Assembly (NCBI RefSeq): GCF_003610295.1
Contig: NZ_RAPV01000001.1
Span: 2,046,001-2,110,000 of the forward strand
Reading direction: 5' to 3'
Origin: Paraburkholderia sp. BL23I1N1
Lineage (GTDB): Bacteria > Pseudomonadota > Gammaproteobacteria > Burkholderiales > Burkholderiaceae
Length of the DNA: 64,000 nt
A program made the translations under genes and the position numbers. This document shows, piece by piece, positions 35,198 through 43,232 of the stretch. Position 1 is the stretch's first letter. Every line of letters begins with the position of its first letter. The notes under the pieces were generated by a model. That model saw nothing but the letters and a program-made list of their open reading frames with translations. It searched no databases and was not told where the DNA came from.

Positions 35198-36547
35198 TCA
35201 GGCGCCTTTTGCCAGCGGAAACTCGATCGTGACCTCGAGACCCGGACCTGGCGTGCGATTACGCAGGCGCAACGCGCCGCGATAACGGCCTACCAGCCGC
35301 TGCACAATGGCCATGCCAAGGCCCGTGCCGTTCGCCTGGGTGCGCGCCGAGTTCACGCGATAGAACGGCCGCGTGACCAGGGCCAGTTGGTCTTCGGGAA
35401 TGCCGGGCCCTTCGTCGACCACGGACAACTCGACCCGAGAGTGCGACACCCGCGTTTCCAGAATCACATGCGGTATGCCGTCGCCGTCGCTCAAACCGTA
35501 TTTGCGGGCGTTCTCCAGCAGATTGCCAACCACGCGCCGCATATCGGTTTCGTCCGCCTCGATCACCGCCGACGGCGCGAGCCGTGTGATCAGACGCATG
35601 CTGTCTTCGCTTTGCATGCGCGCGGCCAATTCGCCCGCGATCACCGACAGATCGACGGGTTCCGGCACCCGCTGCACCGGACGGGCGTAATCGAGGAACC
35701 GGCCGATGATCATATCCATCTGCTCGATGTCGTCGACCATCGCATCCTTGGTGGCCTGATCGGACGGGCTCATTTCGGTTTCGAGCCGCAGCCGCGCGAG
35801 CGGCGTGCGCAGATCGTGCGAAATACCGGCGAGCATGAGCGCACGGTCGGCCTCGAGCTGTTCGAGGTCCTGCACCATCTGGTTGAAACTGCGATTGGTC
35901 TCGGCGGCCACGCCCATGCCGCGCTCGGGCAGCGGCTCCGGCGACTGGCCGGAGCCGACCTTGCGCGCCGCCATGGCGAGGCGGGCGAAGGGGCGGTTCA
36001 CGAGACTGGTGATGAACGCCGCGCCGAACAGTGACAGCGCCAGCGCGAACACGCCCCAGCCGGCCCATTGCAGGCCCGTCGCATTGTCCAGTTGATCGCG
36101 GTCGAGCGCCACCCAGTAATCGTCGTCGTCGATCTTGAAGCTGATCCAGACGCCGGGGATGTCGTTGACGCTTTGCGCAATGACCGTGTCGTCGCCGAGG
36201 CGGCCGCGAATGTCGTGTTCGATCAGCCGGTTCAGCGACTCGTCGGGCTGGAGTTTGTACTTGTCGGTGGTTTCGCGCGGGTACACGCGCACCCCTTCAT
36301 TGCTCTCCAGATCCTGCAGCAGGGCGCGCCGCAGGTCGGGATCGGAATAGAGGAGTGCGGTGCGCGTGAGCTTGACGATGGCAACCAGCTGCAACGCCAC
36401 GCGCTGCGCGCGCGGCTCGCGTTCGATCACCCGAAAGCTCTGGAACCACGCGGCGAGACTGACTGCGATCAACAGCGCGATCAACAGAAAGGTCCGCCAG
36501 AAAAGGCCACCGAACGCGAGCGTCAGGAGGCGCCGGTCGATCCGCAT
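35198..36547 (-). CDS. envZ: Osmosensor-type sensor histidine kinase EnvZ
   Basis: A 449-residue inner-membrane kinase: TM1 (about 13-35), a periplasmic domain (about 36-158), TM2 (about 162-184), HAMP, and the phospho-acceptor motif 'GISHDLRTPLARLRLETEM' (His244), nearly as in E. coli EnvZ. The ATPase domain shows 'NLLENARKYG', 'DEGPGIPEDQ' and 'GTGLGMAIV'. It phosphorylates OmpR, encoded 44 bases upstream on the same strand, to control porins and envelope genes in response to osmolarity. Confidence 0.92.
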   Translation of the reverse strand: MRIDRRLLTLAFGGLFWRTFLLIALLIAVSLAAWFQSFRVIEREPRAQRVALQLVAIVKLTRTALLYSDPDLRRALLQDLESNEGVRVYPRETTDKYKLQPDESLNRLIEHDIRGRLGDDTVIAQSVNDIPGVWISFKIDDDDYWVALDRDQLDNATGLQWAGWGVFALALSLFGAAFITSLVNRPFARLAMAARKVGSGQSPEPLPERGMGVAAETNRSFNQMVQDLEQLEADRALMLAGISHDLRTPLARLRLETEMSPSDQATKDAMVDDIEQMDMIIGRFLDYARPVQRVPEPVDLSVIAGELAARMQSEDSMRLITRLAPSAVIEADETDMRRVVGNLLENARKYGLSDGDGIPHVILETRVSHSRVELSVVDEGPGIPEDQLALVTRPFYRVNSARTQANGTGLGMAIVQRLVGRYRGALRLRNRTPGPGLEVTIEFPLAKGA

Positions 36548-36591
36548 GGGCCCTTCTTATCTGAAATCAAAAACGGGAGGTGAGAACAAAC

Positions 36592-37317
36592 TCAGGCTGC
36601 ACCGTCAGGAATGAACACGTAGCCAAGACCCCAGACGGTTTGAATGAAGCGCGGGCTGCCCGGATCAGGTTCGATCAGCTTGCGCAGACGCGAAATCTGC
36701 ACGTCGAGACTGCGGTCGAAGACTTCATATTCACGGCCGCGCGCCAGTTCCATCAGCTTTTCACGCGACAACGGCTGGCGCGGGTGACGCGCAAACACCT
36801 TCAGCACCGAGAACTCACCCGTGGTCAGCGGAATTTCCTGGCCGGCCTTGGTGAGCGTGCGGGTGGCCAGATTCAGCGCGAACTCGCCGAACTCGAACAC
36901 TTCGGTGGTTTCGGACGGAGCGCCCGGCAACTCCGACGGCGACTGGCGGCGCAGCACCGCGTGAATCCGCGCGACCAGCTCGCGCGGGTTGAACGGCTTG
37001 GGCAGATAGTCGTCGGCGCCCATTTCGAGCCCGACGATCCGATCGACGTCTTCACCCTTGGCCGTCAGCATAATGATTGGCGTGCGGTCGTTGCTGCCGC
37101 GCAGGCGGCGGCAGATCGACAGGCCGTCTTCGCCGGGCAGCATCAGATCGAGCACCAGCAGGTCGAAGCGCTCACGCACCCAGAGCTTGTTCATGGACGG
37201 CGCGTTCTCGGCAACGTAGACATTGAAGCCCTGTTCACCGAGGTAGCGGCGCAGCAGATCGCGCAGGCGCGGATCGTCGTCGACGACGAGGATTTTCGAA
37301 GGGTTTTTGGTTTCCAT
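36592..37317 (-). CDS. ompR: Response regulator OmpR
   Basis: A 241-residue OmpR/PhoB-type regulator. Receiver domain: acidic 'VVDDD' (11-15), phospho-acceptor Asp57 in 'LLVLDLMLPGEDGLSICRRL', Lys in 'DDYLPKPFNPREL'. The C-terminal winged helix contains 'SREKLMELARGREYEVFDRS' and 'QTVWGLGYVFIP'. The receiver sequence follows E. coli OmpR closely. The ATG at 37317 (METK) is preferred; an ATG three codons upstream at 37326 is possible. It is first in an operon with envZ, and the 240 bases upstream separate it from a divergent secreted-protein gene. Confidence 0.93.
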   Translation of the reverse strand: METKNPSKILVVDDDPRLRDLLRRYLGEQGFNVYVAENAPSMNKLWVRERFDLLVLDLMLPGEDGLSICRRLRGSNDRTPIIMLTAKGEDVDRIVGLEMGADDYLPKPFNPRELVARIHAVLRRQSPSELPGAPSETTEVFEFGEFALNLATRTLTKAGQEIPLTTGEFSVLKVFARHPRQPLSREKLMELARGREYEVFDRSLDVQISRLRKLIEPDPGSPRFIQTVWGLGYVFIPDGAA

Positions 37318-37555
37318 GGTCGGCATCTTAGCGCGATTAGAAAGTAGCGCGCGGTTGCATCATTTATAGGGTTACAGTCAGTTACAAAATTTACCCGCAC
37401 TGTGGCACGACGTAAAGCGTGGGCAGGTAGACTCCTTTACTGAATGCGGCTGTTCGGTGGATACTTCACTCGACTAAAAATCTCGCACCCGGCTCGCTAC
37501 CGGGGTCTGTATACGCATTTGAGGTAGCCGGTTGCCGCGCCACGAAGGGAACAAC

Positions 37556-37888
37556 ATGAAGGGAGGGGTTTGGCCGAATGTGCGCCTAAGCGTAATTACA
37601 CTGGCGATAGCCGGGACGCTTGCAGGCACACTAGGACCAACGCTCGCCCACGCCCAGCCTTCGGCGGACAGAGCTGCGAGCGAACGCGTGCCCAAGTCGG
37701 TTAATTCCAAGGCGAGTCGCCGCAGCCCCAGTACCAGCAACGACCGCCCTGCGTCAGACGTCATGTTGCGCACCGCAGTTCCCCCCGATCTTGATCAACG
37801 CCGTCGTGATGGCCATATGACGCCCGACGAGCGTCGTCTGTTACGCCAGCATATCGAAGACGCTGTCCGCGAACTCTACAAGCGGTAG
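37556..37888 (+). CDS. Small exported protein of unknown function
   Basis: A 110-residue protein with a signal peptide (hydrophobic residues about 7-28, likely cleavage after 'AHA'), a Ser/Arg-rich disordered middle and a charged C-terminal helix ('MTPDERRLLRQHIEDAVREL'). I recall similar short exported proteins ending this way in Burkholderia relatives, of unknown role. AAGGGA precedes the ATG at 37556 by five bases. It lies just upstream of the DUF1800 gene on the same strand and may be in the same transcript. Confidence 0.65.
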   Translation: MKGGVWPNVRLSVITLAIAGTLAGTLGPTLAHAQPSADRAASERVPKSVNSKASRRSPSTSNDRPASDVMLRTAVPPDLDQRRRDGHMTPDERRLLRQHIEDAVRELYKR

Positions 37889-38062
37889 CTATTTCCGTGC
37901 CCGCCCTGTGGCACGCCGGTCGCGCTTTCTCCGCGCGTGAAAGATTTCGTTGCACTTCCCCCGTCAACTTTCCCATTCCAATTGCCGTTGAGCTGCCAGA
38001 GCACAGCGCATTTTTGCACGCGCGAATGTCTTTTCGTGACGTCCCGCAACCGGATAAAGTCG

Positions 38063-39697
38063 ATGATCAAAGTGCTGACAGGCGGTAAGGGTGGGCGCTG
38101 GCTGGCAGTCACGGCCACTGCGCTCGCAGCCGTGACGTGGTGCGCACCGGCTCCGGCCGTGCAGCAGGATGCCTCTCATGCTCCCCACAACAGGCATCGT
38201 GCCGCGTCTGCCGCGTTTGCCAATTCCGCGGCCGACCAGGACATCCTCGACGCCGACGACGCGCGCTTCTTCCTGACACGAGTCGGCTTTGCGCCCGACA
38301 GTGGCGAACTCGCACAATACGTTGGACTCACGCGCGAGCAGGCCGTCGACAAGGTGCTGGCGAGCACCCGAACCGAAGCCGTCACGCCGTTGCCGGACTG
38401 GGTGCTCGAGCCGGTCCCGACACGCGAAATCCGCAAGACATGGACAGACGATCAACGCCGCGACGAACAGCGGCTACGTGGGCAGCGTTACGAAATATTA
38501 CGTGCGTGGTGGGTGCGGGAAATGTTGAGCACACCGTCGCCGCTGACCGAACGCATGACGCTCTTCTGGCACAACCATTTCACCTCGGGGCAGGACAAAG
38601 TTCAGTATCCGCAGCAGATGGCGCAGCAGAACATGCTGTTGCGCCGCGACGCGCTCGGCAACTTCGGCGAGCTGCTGCACGACGTCGCGAAAGATCCGGC
38701 GATGCTGCAATACCTGGATGGCGCGAGCAATCGCAAGGGCAAGCCTAACGAAAACTTCGCGCGTGAAGTGATGGAATTGTTCACGCTCGGTGAGGGGCAC
38801 TACACCCAGCGCGACGTATCGGAAGCCGCGCGTGCCTACACGGGGTGGAGCCTCGACCCCGACACGCAGACCTACGTGTGGCGCGCCAACCAGCACGACG
38901 AAGGCATCAAGACCGTGCTCGGCCAAACGGGCCCGTTCGACGGCGATCAGGTGCTCGACATCCTTCTTGCGCGACCGGAAACCGCGACCTTCGTCACGAC
39001 CAAGCTGTGGCGCGAGTTTGTCTCCGACACGCCGGACCCCGCTCGCATCGCACCGATCGCCGCGCAGTTCCGCGCGAGTCACTACGATATCAAGGTGGCG
39101 CTGCGCGGCCTCTTCATGAGCGACGCGTTCTGGGACGACGGCGATCGCGGCGTCCTTGTGAAATCGCCTGTGGAGTTCGTGGTCGGGACACTGCGTGCGT
39201 TCGACATCGGCTATGACAATACGGCACCGTTCGCCGGGCAGATCCGCACGCTCGGCGAGAACCTGTTCTACCCGCCGAACGTCAAAGGGTGGCCTGGTGG
39301 CACGATATGGATCAATAGTTCGACGCTGCTTGCGCGCAAGCAATTCGTCGAGCAACTGTTTCGCGCGACTGAAACCGCCGGTCCGCGGCGTATGACCAAC
39401 CCGACGAATGCGAAACCCGCGGCGAGCGGCGCACCAGGCAATATGCAGGCGAATCCGCCAATGCAGCGAGCGGCAGCGCGAGCCGGCCAGCCGGGTCAGG
39501 GCGGCGTACGGTTTGACATCGATACGTGGCTTGCGCGTTACAACGCCGCGCCGACGGCGAAGCCGGGGTTGTCGGTGGAGCTTCAACTGCAGCACGCGGT
39601 GTTGCCGCTCACGCCGGTTGACGCGATCGCAACCGATTCGACCGCCAGCGCTTATCTGGAGGCATTATTAATGGACCCGGCTTTTCAGTTGAAGTGA
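38063..39697 (+). CDS. DUF1800 domain-containing secreted protein
   Basis: About 544 residues. A signal peptide (hydrophobic about 13-32) precedes the DUF1800 body: 'DARFFLTRVGFAP', 'TERMTLFWHNHFTSG', 'NENFAREVMELFTLG' and 'NLFYPPNVKGWPGG' are family hallmarks. A Pro/Ala/Gln-rich insertion lies near residues 440-475. The biochemical role of DUF1800 is not established; the gene is nearly always followed by a DUF1501 gene, as here. The frame is open from 37937, but the ATG at 38063 starts at a normal signal peptide, so I take it as the start. Confidence 0.85.
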   Translation: MIKVLTGGKGGRWLAVTATALAAVTWCAPAPAVQQDASHAPHNRHRAASAAFANSAADQDILDADDARFFLTRVGFAPDSGELAQYVGLTREQAVDKVLASTRTEAVTPLPDWVLEPVPTREIRKTWTDDQRRDEQRLRGQRYEILRAWWVREMLSTPSPLTERMTLFWHNHFTSGQDKVQYPQQMAQQNMLLRRDALGNFGELLHDVAKDPAMLQYLDGASNRKGKPNENFAREVMELFTLGEGHYTQRDVSEAARAYTGWSLDPDTQTYVWRANQHDEGIKTVLGQTGPFDGDQVLDILLARPETATFVTTKLWREFVSDTPDPARIAPIAAQFRASHYDIKVALRGLFMSDAFWDDGDRGVLVKSPVEFVVGTLRAFDIGYDNTAPFAGQIRTLGENLFYPPNVKGWPGGTIWINSSTLLARKQFVEQLFRATETAGPRRMTNPTNAKPAASGAPGNMQANPPMQRAAARAGQPGQGGVRFDIDTWLARYNAAPTAKPGLSVELQLQHAVLPLTPVDAIATDSTASAYLEALLMDPAFQLK

Positions 39698-39855
39698 GAC
39701 ACTCCGCTTTCAGTTGAGGCGAGCGACTGTGACGGGCAATGAGCGACAGGCGACGGAATTGAGCAGCTCAACCGTTTAACCCAGATCGGCAACGCAAATA
39801 AACGATCCGTCGGCGGCGGCAAGACACGCGCCGTGACAATCGAACGAGGTGCAGG

Positions 39856-41100
39856 ATGAAACGACGCAGCTTTCTCTCGATGGGCGCCGCCGCCGGTGCA
39901 ACGCTGTGGTTGCCGCGCGCGTTCGGCGCGCAGGCCGCAGCGCTGGGCGGCGCAATGAATCGCGGTTACGGCAACCTGCTGATCCTCGTCGAGTTGAAGG
40001 GCGGTAACGACGGTTTGAATACGGTCATTCCGTTCGCCGATCCCACTTACTATCAGCTGCGTAAAAACATCGGCATCAAACGCGAGCAGGCAATTCAACT
40101 CGACGAGCGCACCGCGCTGCATCCGTCGCTGCAGCCGCTGATGCCGCTTTGGCAGAGCCAGCAACTGGCGATCGTGCAGGGCGTCAGCTACGCGCAACCG
40201 AACCTGTCGCATTTCCGTTCGATCGAGATATGGGACACGGCGTCGCGTTCGGATCAATACTTGCGCGAGGGCTGGCTTACGCGTGCATTCGCTCAGGCTC
40301 CGGTGCCTGCCGGCTTTGCCGCCGACGGCGTGGTGATCGGCAGCGCCGAAATGGGACCGCTCGCCAACGGCGCGCGCGCGATCGCGCTGGTCAATCCGGC
40401 GCAATTCGTCAAGGCTTCACGCCTCGCCACGCCAGTCTCGCTGCACGAGCGCAATCCGGAGTTGGCGCACATTCTCGACGTCGAGAACGACATCGTGAAA
40501 GCCGCCGACCGTCTGCGTCCCACCCAAGGTCAGGCGCAATTGAAGACGGTGTTTACCGGTGGCGCATTCGGCAGTTCGATCAAGACCGCGATGCAGGTAC
40601 TTGCCGCCGGGGACACCCTGAAAGAAACCCCCTCGGGAGGCGCGCCGCAATGGCAGCCAAAGAGCGGGCAGGGCGTCGCGGTGATCCGTTTGACGCTGAA
40701 CGGTTTCGATACGCACCAGAACCAGCCCGGTCAGCAGGCGGCGCTGCTCAAACAACTGGCCGAAGGGTTTGCGTCGATGAAGTCGGCGCTGGTGGAACTC
40801 GGCCGCTGGGACGAGACGCTGGTGATGACCTATGCCGAGTTTGGCCGGCGCCCGCGTGAGAATCAGAGCAACGGCACCGACCACGGCACTGTGGCGCCGC
40901 ACTTCGTCATGGGCGGGCGGGTGCGAGGCGGTTTGTATGGCGTGCCGCCGGTGCTTGCGCGGCTCGACGGCAACGGAAATTTGCCGGTCGGCATCGATTT
41001 CCAGCAGCTCTACGCGACGGTGCTCGGGCCCTGGTGGGGGCTCGACGCCTCCGCAATTCTGCAGCAGCGGTTCGAGCCGTTGCCGTTACTGCGTGTCTGA
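39856..41100 (+). CDS. DUF1501 domain-containing protein, probable Tat substrate
   Basis: A 414-residue protein. Its start 'MKRRSFLSMGAAAG' carries a twin-arginine motif followed by a short hydrophobic stretch, indicating folded export through Tat. The DUF1501 body belongs to the alkaline phosphatase/sulfatase-like superfamily: 'LVELKGGNDGLNTVIPF', 'YAQPNLSHFRSIEIWDTAS', 'GFDTHQNQ', 'TYAEFGRRPREN' and 'GTDHGTVAPHFVMGG' provide likely metal ligands (Asp, His). It is paired with DUF1800 158 bases upstream. The substrate is unknown. GGTGCAGG precedes the ATG. Confidence 0.88.
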   Translation: MKRRSFLSMGAAAGATLWLPRAFGAQAAALGGAMNRGYGNLLILVELKGGNDGLNTVIPFADPTYYQLRKNIGIKREQAIQLDERTALHPSLQPLMPLWQSQQLAIVQGVSYAQPNLSHFRSIEIWDTASRSDQYLREGWLTRAFAQAPVPAGFAADGVVIGSAEMGPLANGARAIALVNPAQFVKASRLATPVSLHERNPELAHILDVENDIVKAADRLRPTQGQAQLKTVFTGGAFGSSIKTAMQVLAAGDTLKETPSGGAPQWQPKSGQGVAVIRLTLNGFDTHQNQPGQQAALLKQLAEGFASMKSALVELGRWDETLVMTYAEFGRRPRENQSNGTDHGTVAPHFVMGGRVRGGLYGVPPVLARLDGNGNLPVGIDFQQLYATVLGPWWGLDASAILQQRFEPLPLLRV

Positions 41101-41158
41101 TGCTGGGTTGCGCTTTCCTGTCAGCAAGAGATAGCGGCAGTTACGCGGCCCGCTTCAC

Positions 41159-41983
41159 TTACCTTGCGCGCCACGCGATCCAGAGTTTGCGGATCGGCGT
41201 CAGCGCGATGCGCTGATGCAGCACGTGAAAGCCGTCACGTTCGATTTCATCGAGCAGCGCGAGAGCGAGCGCCGCCTGCGCCACCAGCGTGCGCTGCGAG
41301 CGGCGCTCATTCGCGGGCAAGGCGCCGAGCGCCGCGTGCAACGCATCGCGGGCCCGCTTGGTCTCGAAGCGCATCAGTTCGGTGAACGCGTCGGAGTATT
41401 TTCGATTGATCAGATCCGCAGCGGTGACGTTAAAGCGCTGCATTTCGTCGATCGGAATATAGATGCGGCCGTGACGCGCATCGTTGCCGGTTTCGACGAC
41501 GAACTCCGCAAGCTGTAACGCCTCGCCGAGCGGTGCCGACCAATCCGACGTCTGTGCGTTATTTTTCGCCGTGGCACGCGCGACCAGCGATGCGAAGGTG
41601 CCGCCCACGCTCTGCACGTAACGCCGTAGATTGGGGTAGTCGAGGTAGCGCGCCTGGTCGAGGTCCATTTCGAAACCGGCAAGCAATGCCTGCAACGCCG
41701 GATACTCGGCCTGCACGTTGGGCAGATAAGCCGCCAGCGCCTTGGAAACCGGATGCGACGGCGAGCCCGAAGCCAACGCGGCGATCTCGTTTTGCCACCA
41801 CGCGAGTTTGGTGCGGCCGATGGCCGGATCGCTGATTTCTTTGACGGTTTCCTCGAACTCACGGCGCAGCGCGAACAACGCGGTCAGCAGCGGCTGGCTT
41901 GCCGCGGGCGCCTGCCGAAGCGCATAGTAAGTGCTCGAACCGGGCGGCGCCGCTTTCTGCTGGCAATATTCGTCGAAATTCAC
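41159..41983 (-). CDS. Squalene/phytoene synthase-family protein with altered active-site motifs
   Basis: A 274-residue all-helical protein that begins 'MNFDEYCQQKAAPPGSSTYY', as in HpnD-type presqualene diphosphate synthases. Both Asp-rich metal-binding motifs are changed: the first reads EETVKE (44-49) where DDxxDE is usual, and the second reads VETGND (163-168) where RDxGED is usual. 'DARHGRIYIP' is retained. It may therefore be a non-catalytic or differently acting homologue, comparable to the NDUFAF6 branch of the family. It stands alone, next to tRNA-Leu and not in a hopanoid cluster. I leave the symbol empty for this reason. Confidence 0.8.
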   Translation of the reverse strand: MNFDEYCQQKAAPPGSSTYYALRQAPAASQPLLTALFALRREFEETVKEISDPAIGRTKLAWWQNEIAALASGSPSHPVSKALAAYLPNVQAEYPALQALLAGFEMDLDQARYLDYPNLRRYVQSVGGTFASLVARATAKNNAQTSDWSAPLGEALQLAEFVVETGNDARHGRIYIPIDEMQRFNVTAADLINRKYSDAFTELMRFETKRARDALHAALGALPANERRSQRTLVAQAALALALLDEIERDGFHVLHQRIALTPIRKLWIAWRAR

Positions 41984-42200
41984 GGATTGGAATGTGGGGA
42001 AGGGCAGGCGAAGAGGGGCACGTCGTGCGTGCGTTTAGCCAAAAATTGTAGCATCGACGCTCCTCGGGCAGATGCACGAGCAAATGCAGACAAGCGCGAA
42101 TCAATCGGTTAGAATCTCGCGCTTACGCTTTCGGGCGCGGTTTTTACGCGGTCGTGAGCATGCAGGACATCGGGCGGAGCGTGCAGCGCTTTGCCCGGCT

Positions 42201-42287
42201 GCGAGGGTGGCGAAATTGGTAGACGCACCAGGTTTAGGTCCTGACGCCCGCAAGGGTGTAGGGGTTCGAGTCCCCTCCCTCGCACCA
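42201..42287 (+). tRNA. tRNA-Leu (anticodon TAG)
   Basis: The 87-base sequence has a 7-bp acceptor stem GCGAGGG/CCCTCGC, an anticodon stem CAGG/CCTG around TTTAGGT (anticodon TAG), a long variable arm as in type II tRNAs, the T-loop GTTCGAGTC and an encoded CCA end. Confidence 0.97.
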
Positions 42288-42304
42288 TCCGTATGTAGCA
42301 GAGA

Positions 42305-42338
42305 ACCCCGTTAAGTCTTTGGACTGACGGGGTTTTTT
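42305..42338 (+). terminator. Intrinsic terminator after tRNA-Leu
   Basis: ACCCCGT-TA-AGTC pairs with GACT-G-ACGGGGT, followed by six T. It ends the tRNA-Leu transcript. Confidence 0.85.
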
Positions 42339-42382
42339 GTTTTCCGCGTGCGGGGCATTAAGCCTCGCACGCCCAGCGGCGC

Positions 42383-42697
42383 TCAGGCGTCGGGCGTTTG
42401 CGATTTTTGTTCGGCTTGTGTGCCTGGCAGCTCGGCTTGTGTGCCTGGCAGCTCGGCTTGCGTGGCGCCTTCGAGAAAACGGCGGGTCGATTCGAATGCC
42501 TGCAGCATCTGATCGGGCCACGGCGTCTGCAGCATGACCGCCTGGTGGTTTTCGAATGCCGACGACAACAGTTTTGCCAGTTCAGGCGAGCGCAGATGAC
42601 GCAGCAGCACACTGACGGCGATCGCCGTCGCCTGGCTCGCGCCGGCTGTTTGAAGTTCTGACGCGGTGAGGGCCGCTACCTGTTTGTTGATGTCCAC
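42383..42697 (-). CDS. Small cytosolic protein of unknown function with a tandem-repeat tail
   Basis: A 104-residue protein. The first 70 residues are helical-looking ('ATAIAVSVLLRHLRSPELAKLL'); the tail contains a seven-residue repeat TQAELPG, encoded by a 21-bp tandem duplication at 42411-42452 with a third partial unit. The start is a GTG at 42697 with GAGGA upstream. No family recognised. Confidence 0.55.
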   Translation of the reverse strand: MDINKQVAALTASELQTAGASQATAIAVSVLLRHLRSPELAKLLSSAFENHQAVMLQTPWPDQMLQAFESTRRFLEGATQAELPGTQAELPGTQAEQKSQTPDA

Positions 42698-43232
42698 TGA
42701 AACGTTCCTCGATGAGGTGTGGTGATTGAAGGCCCGCTGGCCGATTCTGAATTCCGAATGCGGAATTTTGACATGGTTGGCGGGTTGCCGCGAACGCGGC
42801 GGCCTGGCAGCGCCGGTCGTGCAGAAGTGTGACGAAGGTGTTCGACGCAGCTAATCTACTAAGCAATATGCGGTTGGATATCGCTGCCGCATTTGCCCAG
42901 GCAATCGGGTGCTCATCGAGCGACGCCGGTGATCGGGTGGTATCCGTTGTCATCTATATTGCGTAGATTGTTAATCCGCGCACGCACGCGGCTACGCATT
43001 GCCATCCGTCCACGGATTAATCCGGTGAAAATAAGCAGCGACAAGTCGGCAAAAGAACGATATGTATCGGCGAATCAGCGTCACCCTTCGACCTCGCTCG
43101 CTCAGTGGTTCAGCAGCGCGATTTACGTGGTATTCTGCGCGCCGATTTTCGCTGTATTGCTAACGCAATACGCGCGGATCAAACCGTGCGACAAACGGAT
43201 CTCGCAGCAGAAGACAATAAAAGAGGGATGCG
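42698..43232. other. Intergenic region upstream of the DUF2339 gene
   Basis: 535 bases without a convincing gene; small frames here have shadow-like composition. It contains an inverted repeat AATTCCG-AATG-CGGAATT at 42750-42767, which could be an operator, and should hold promoters for the divergent genes on either side. Confidence 0.4.

Noticed and set aside
42582..42953. 123-residue minus-strand frame upstream of the DUF2339 gene
   Set aside because: Overlaps the more plausible 104-residue gene in another frame and lacks a ribosome-binding site.
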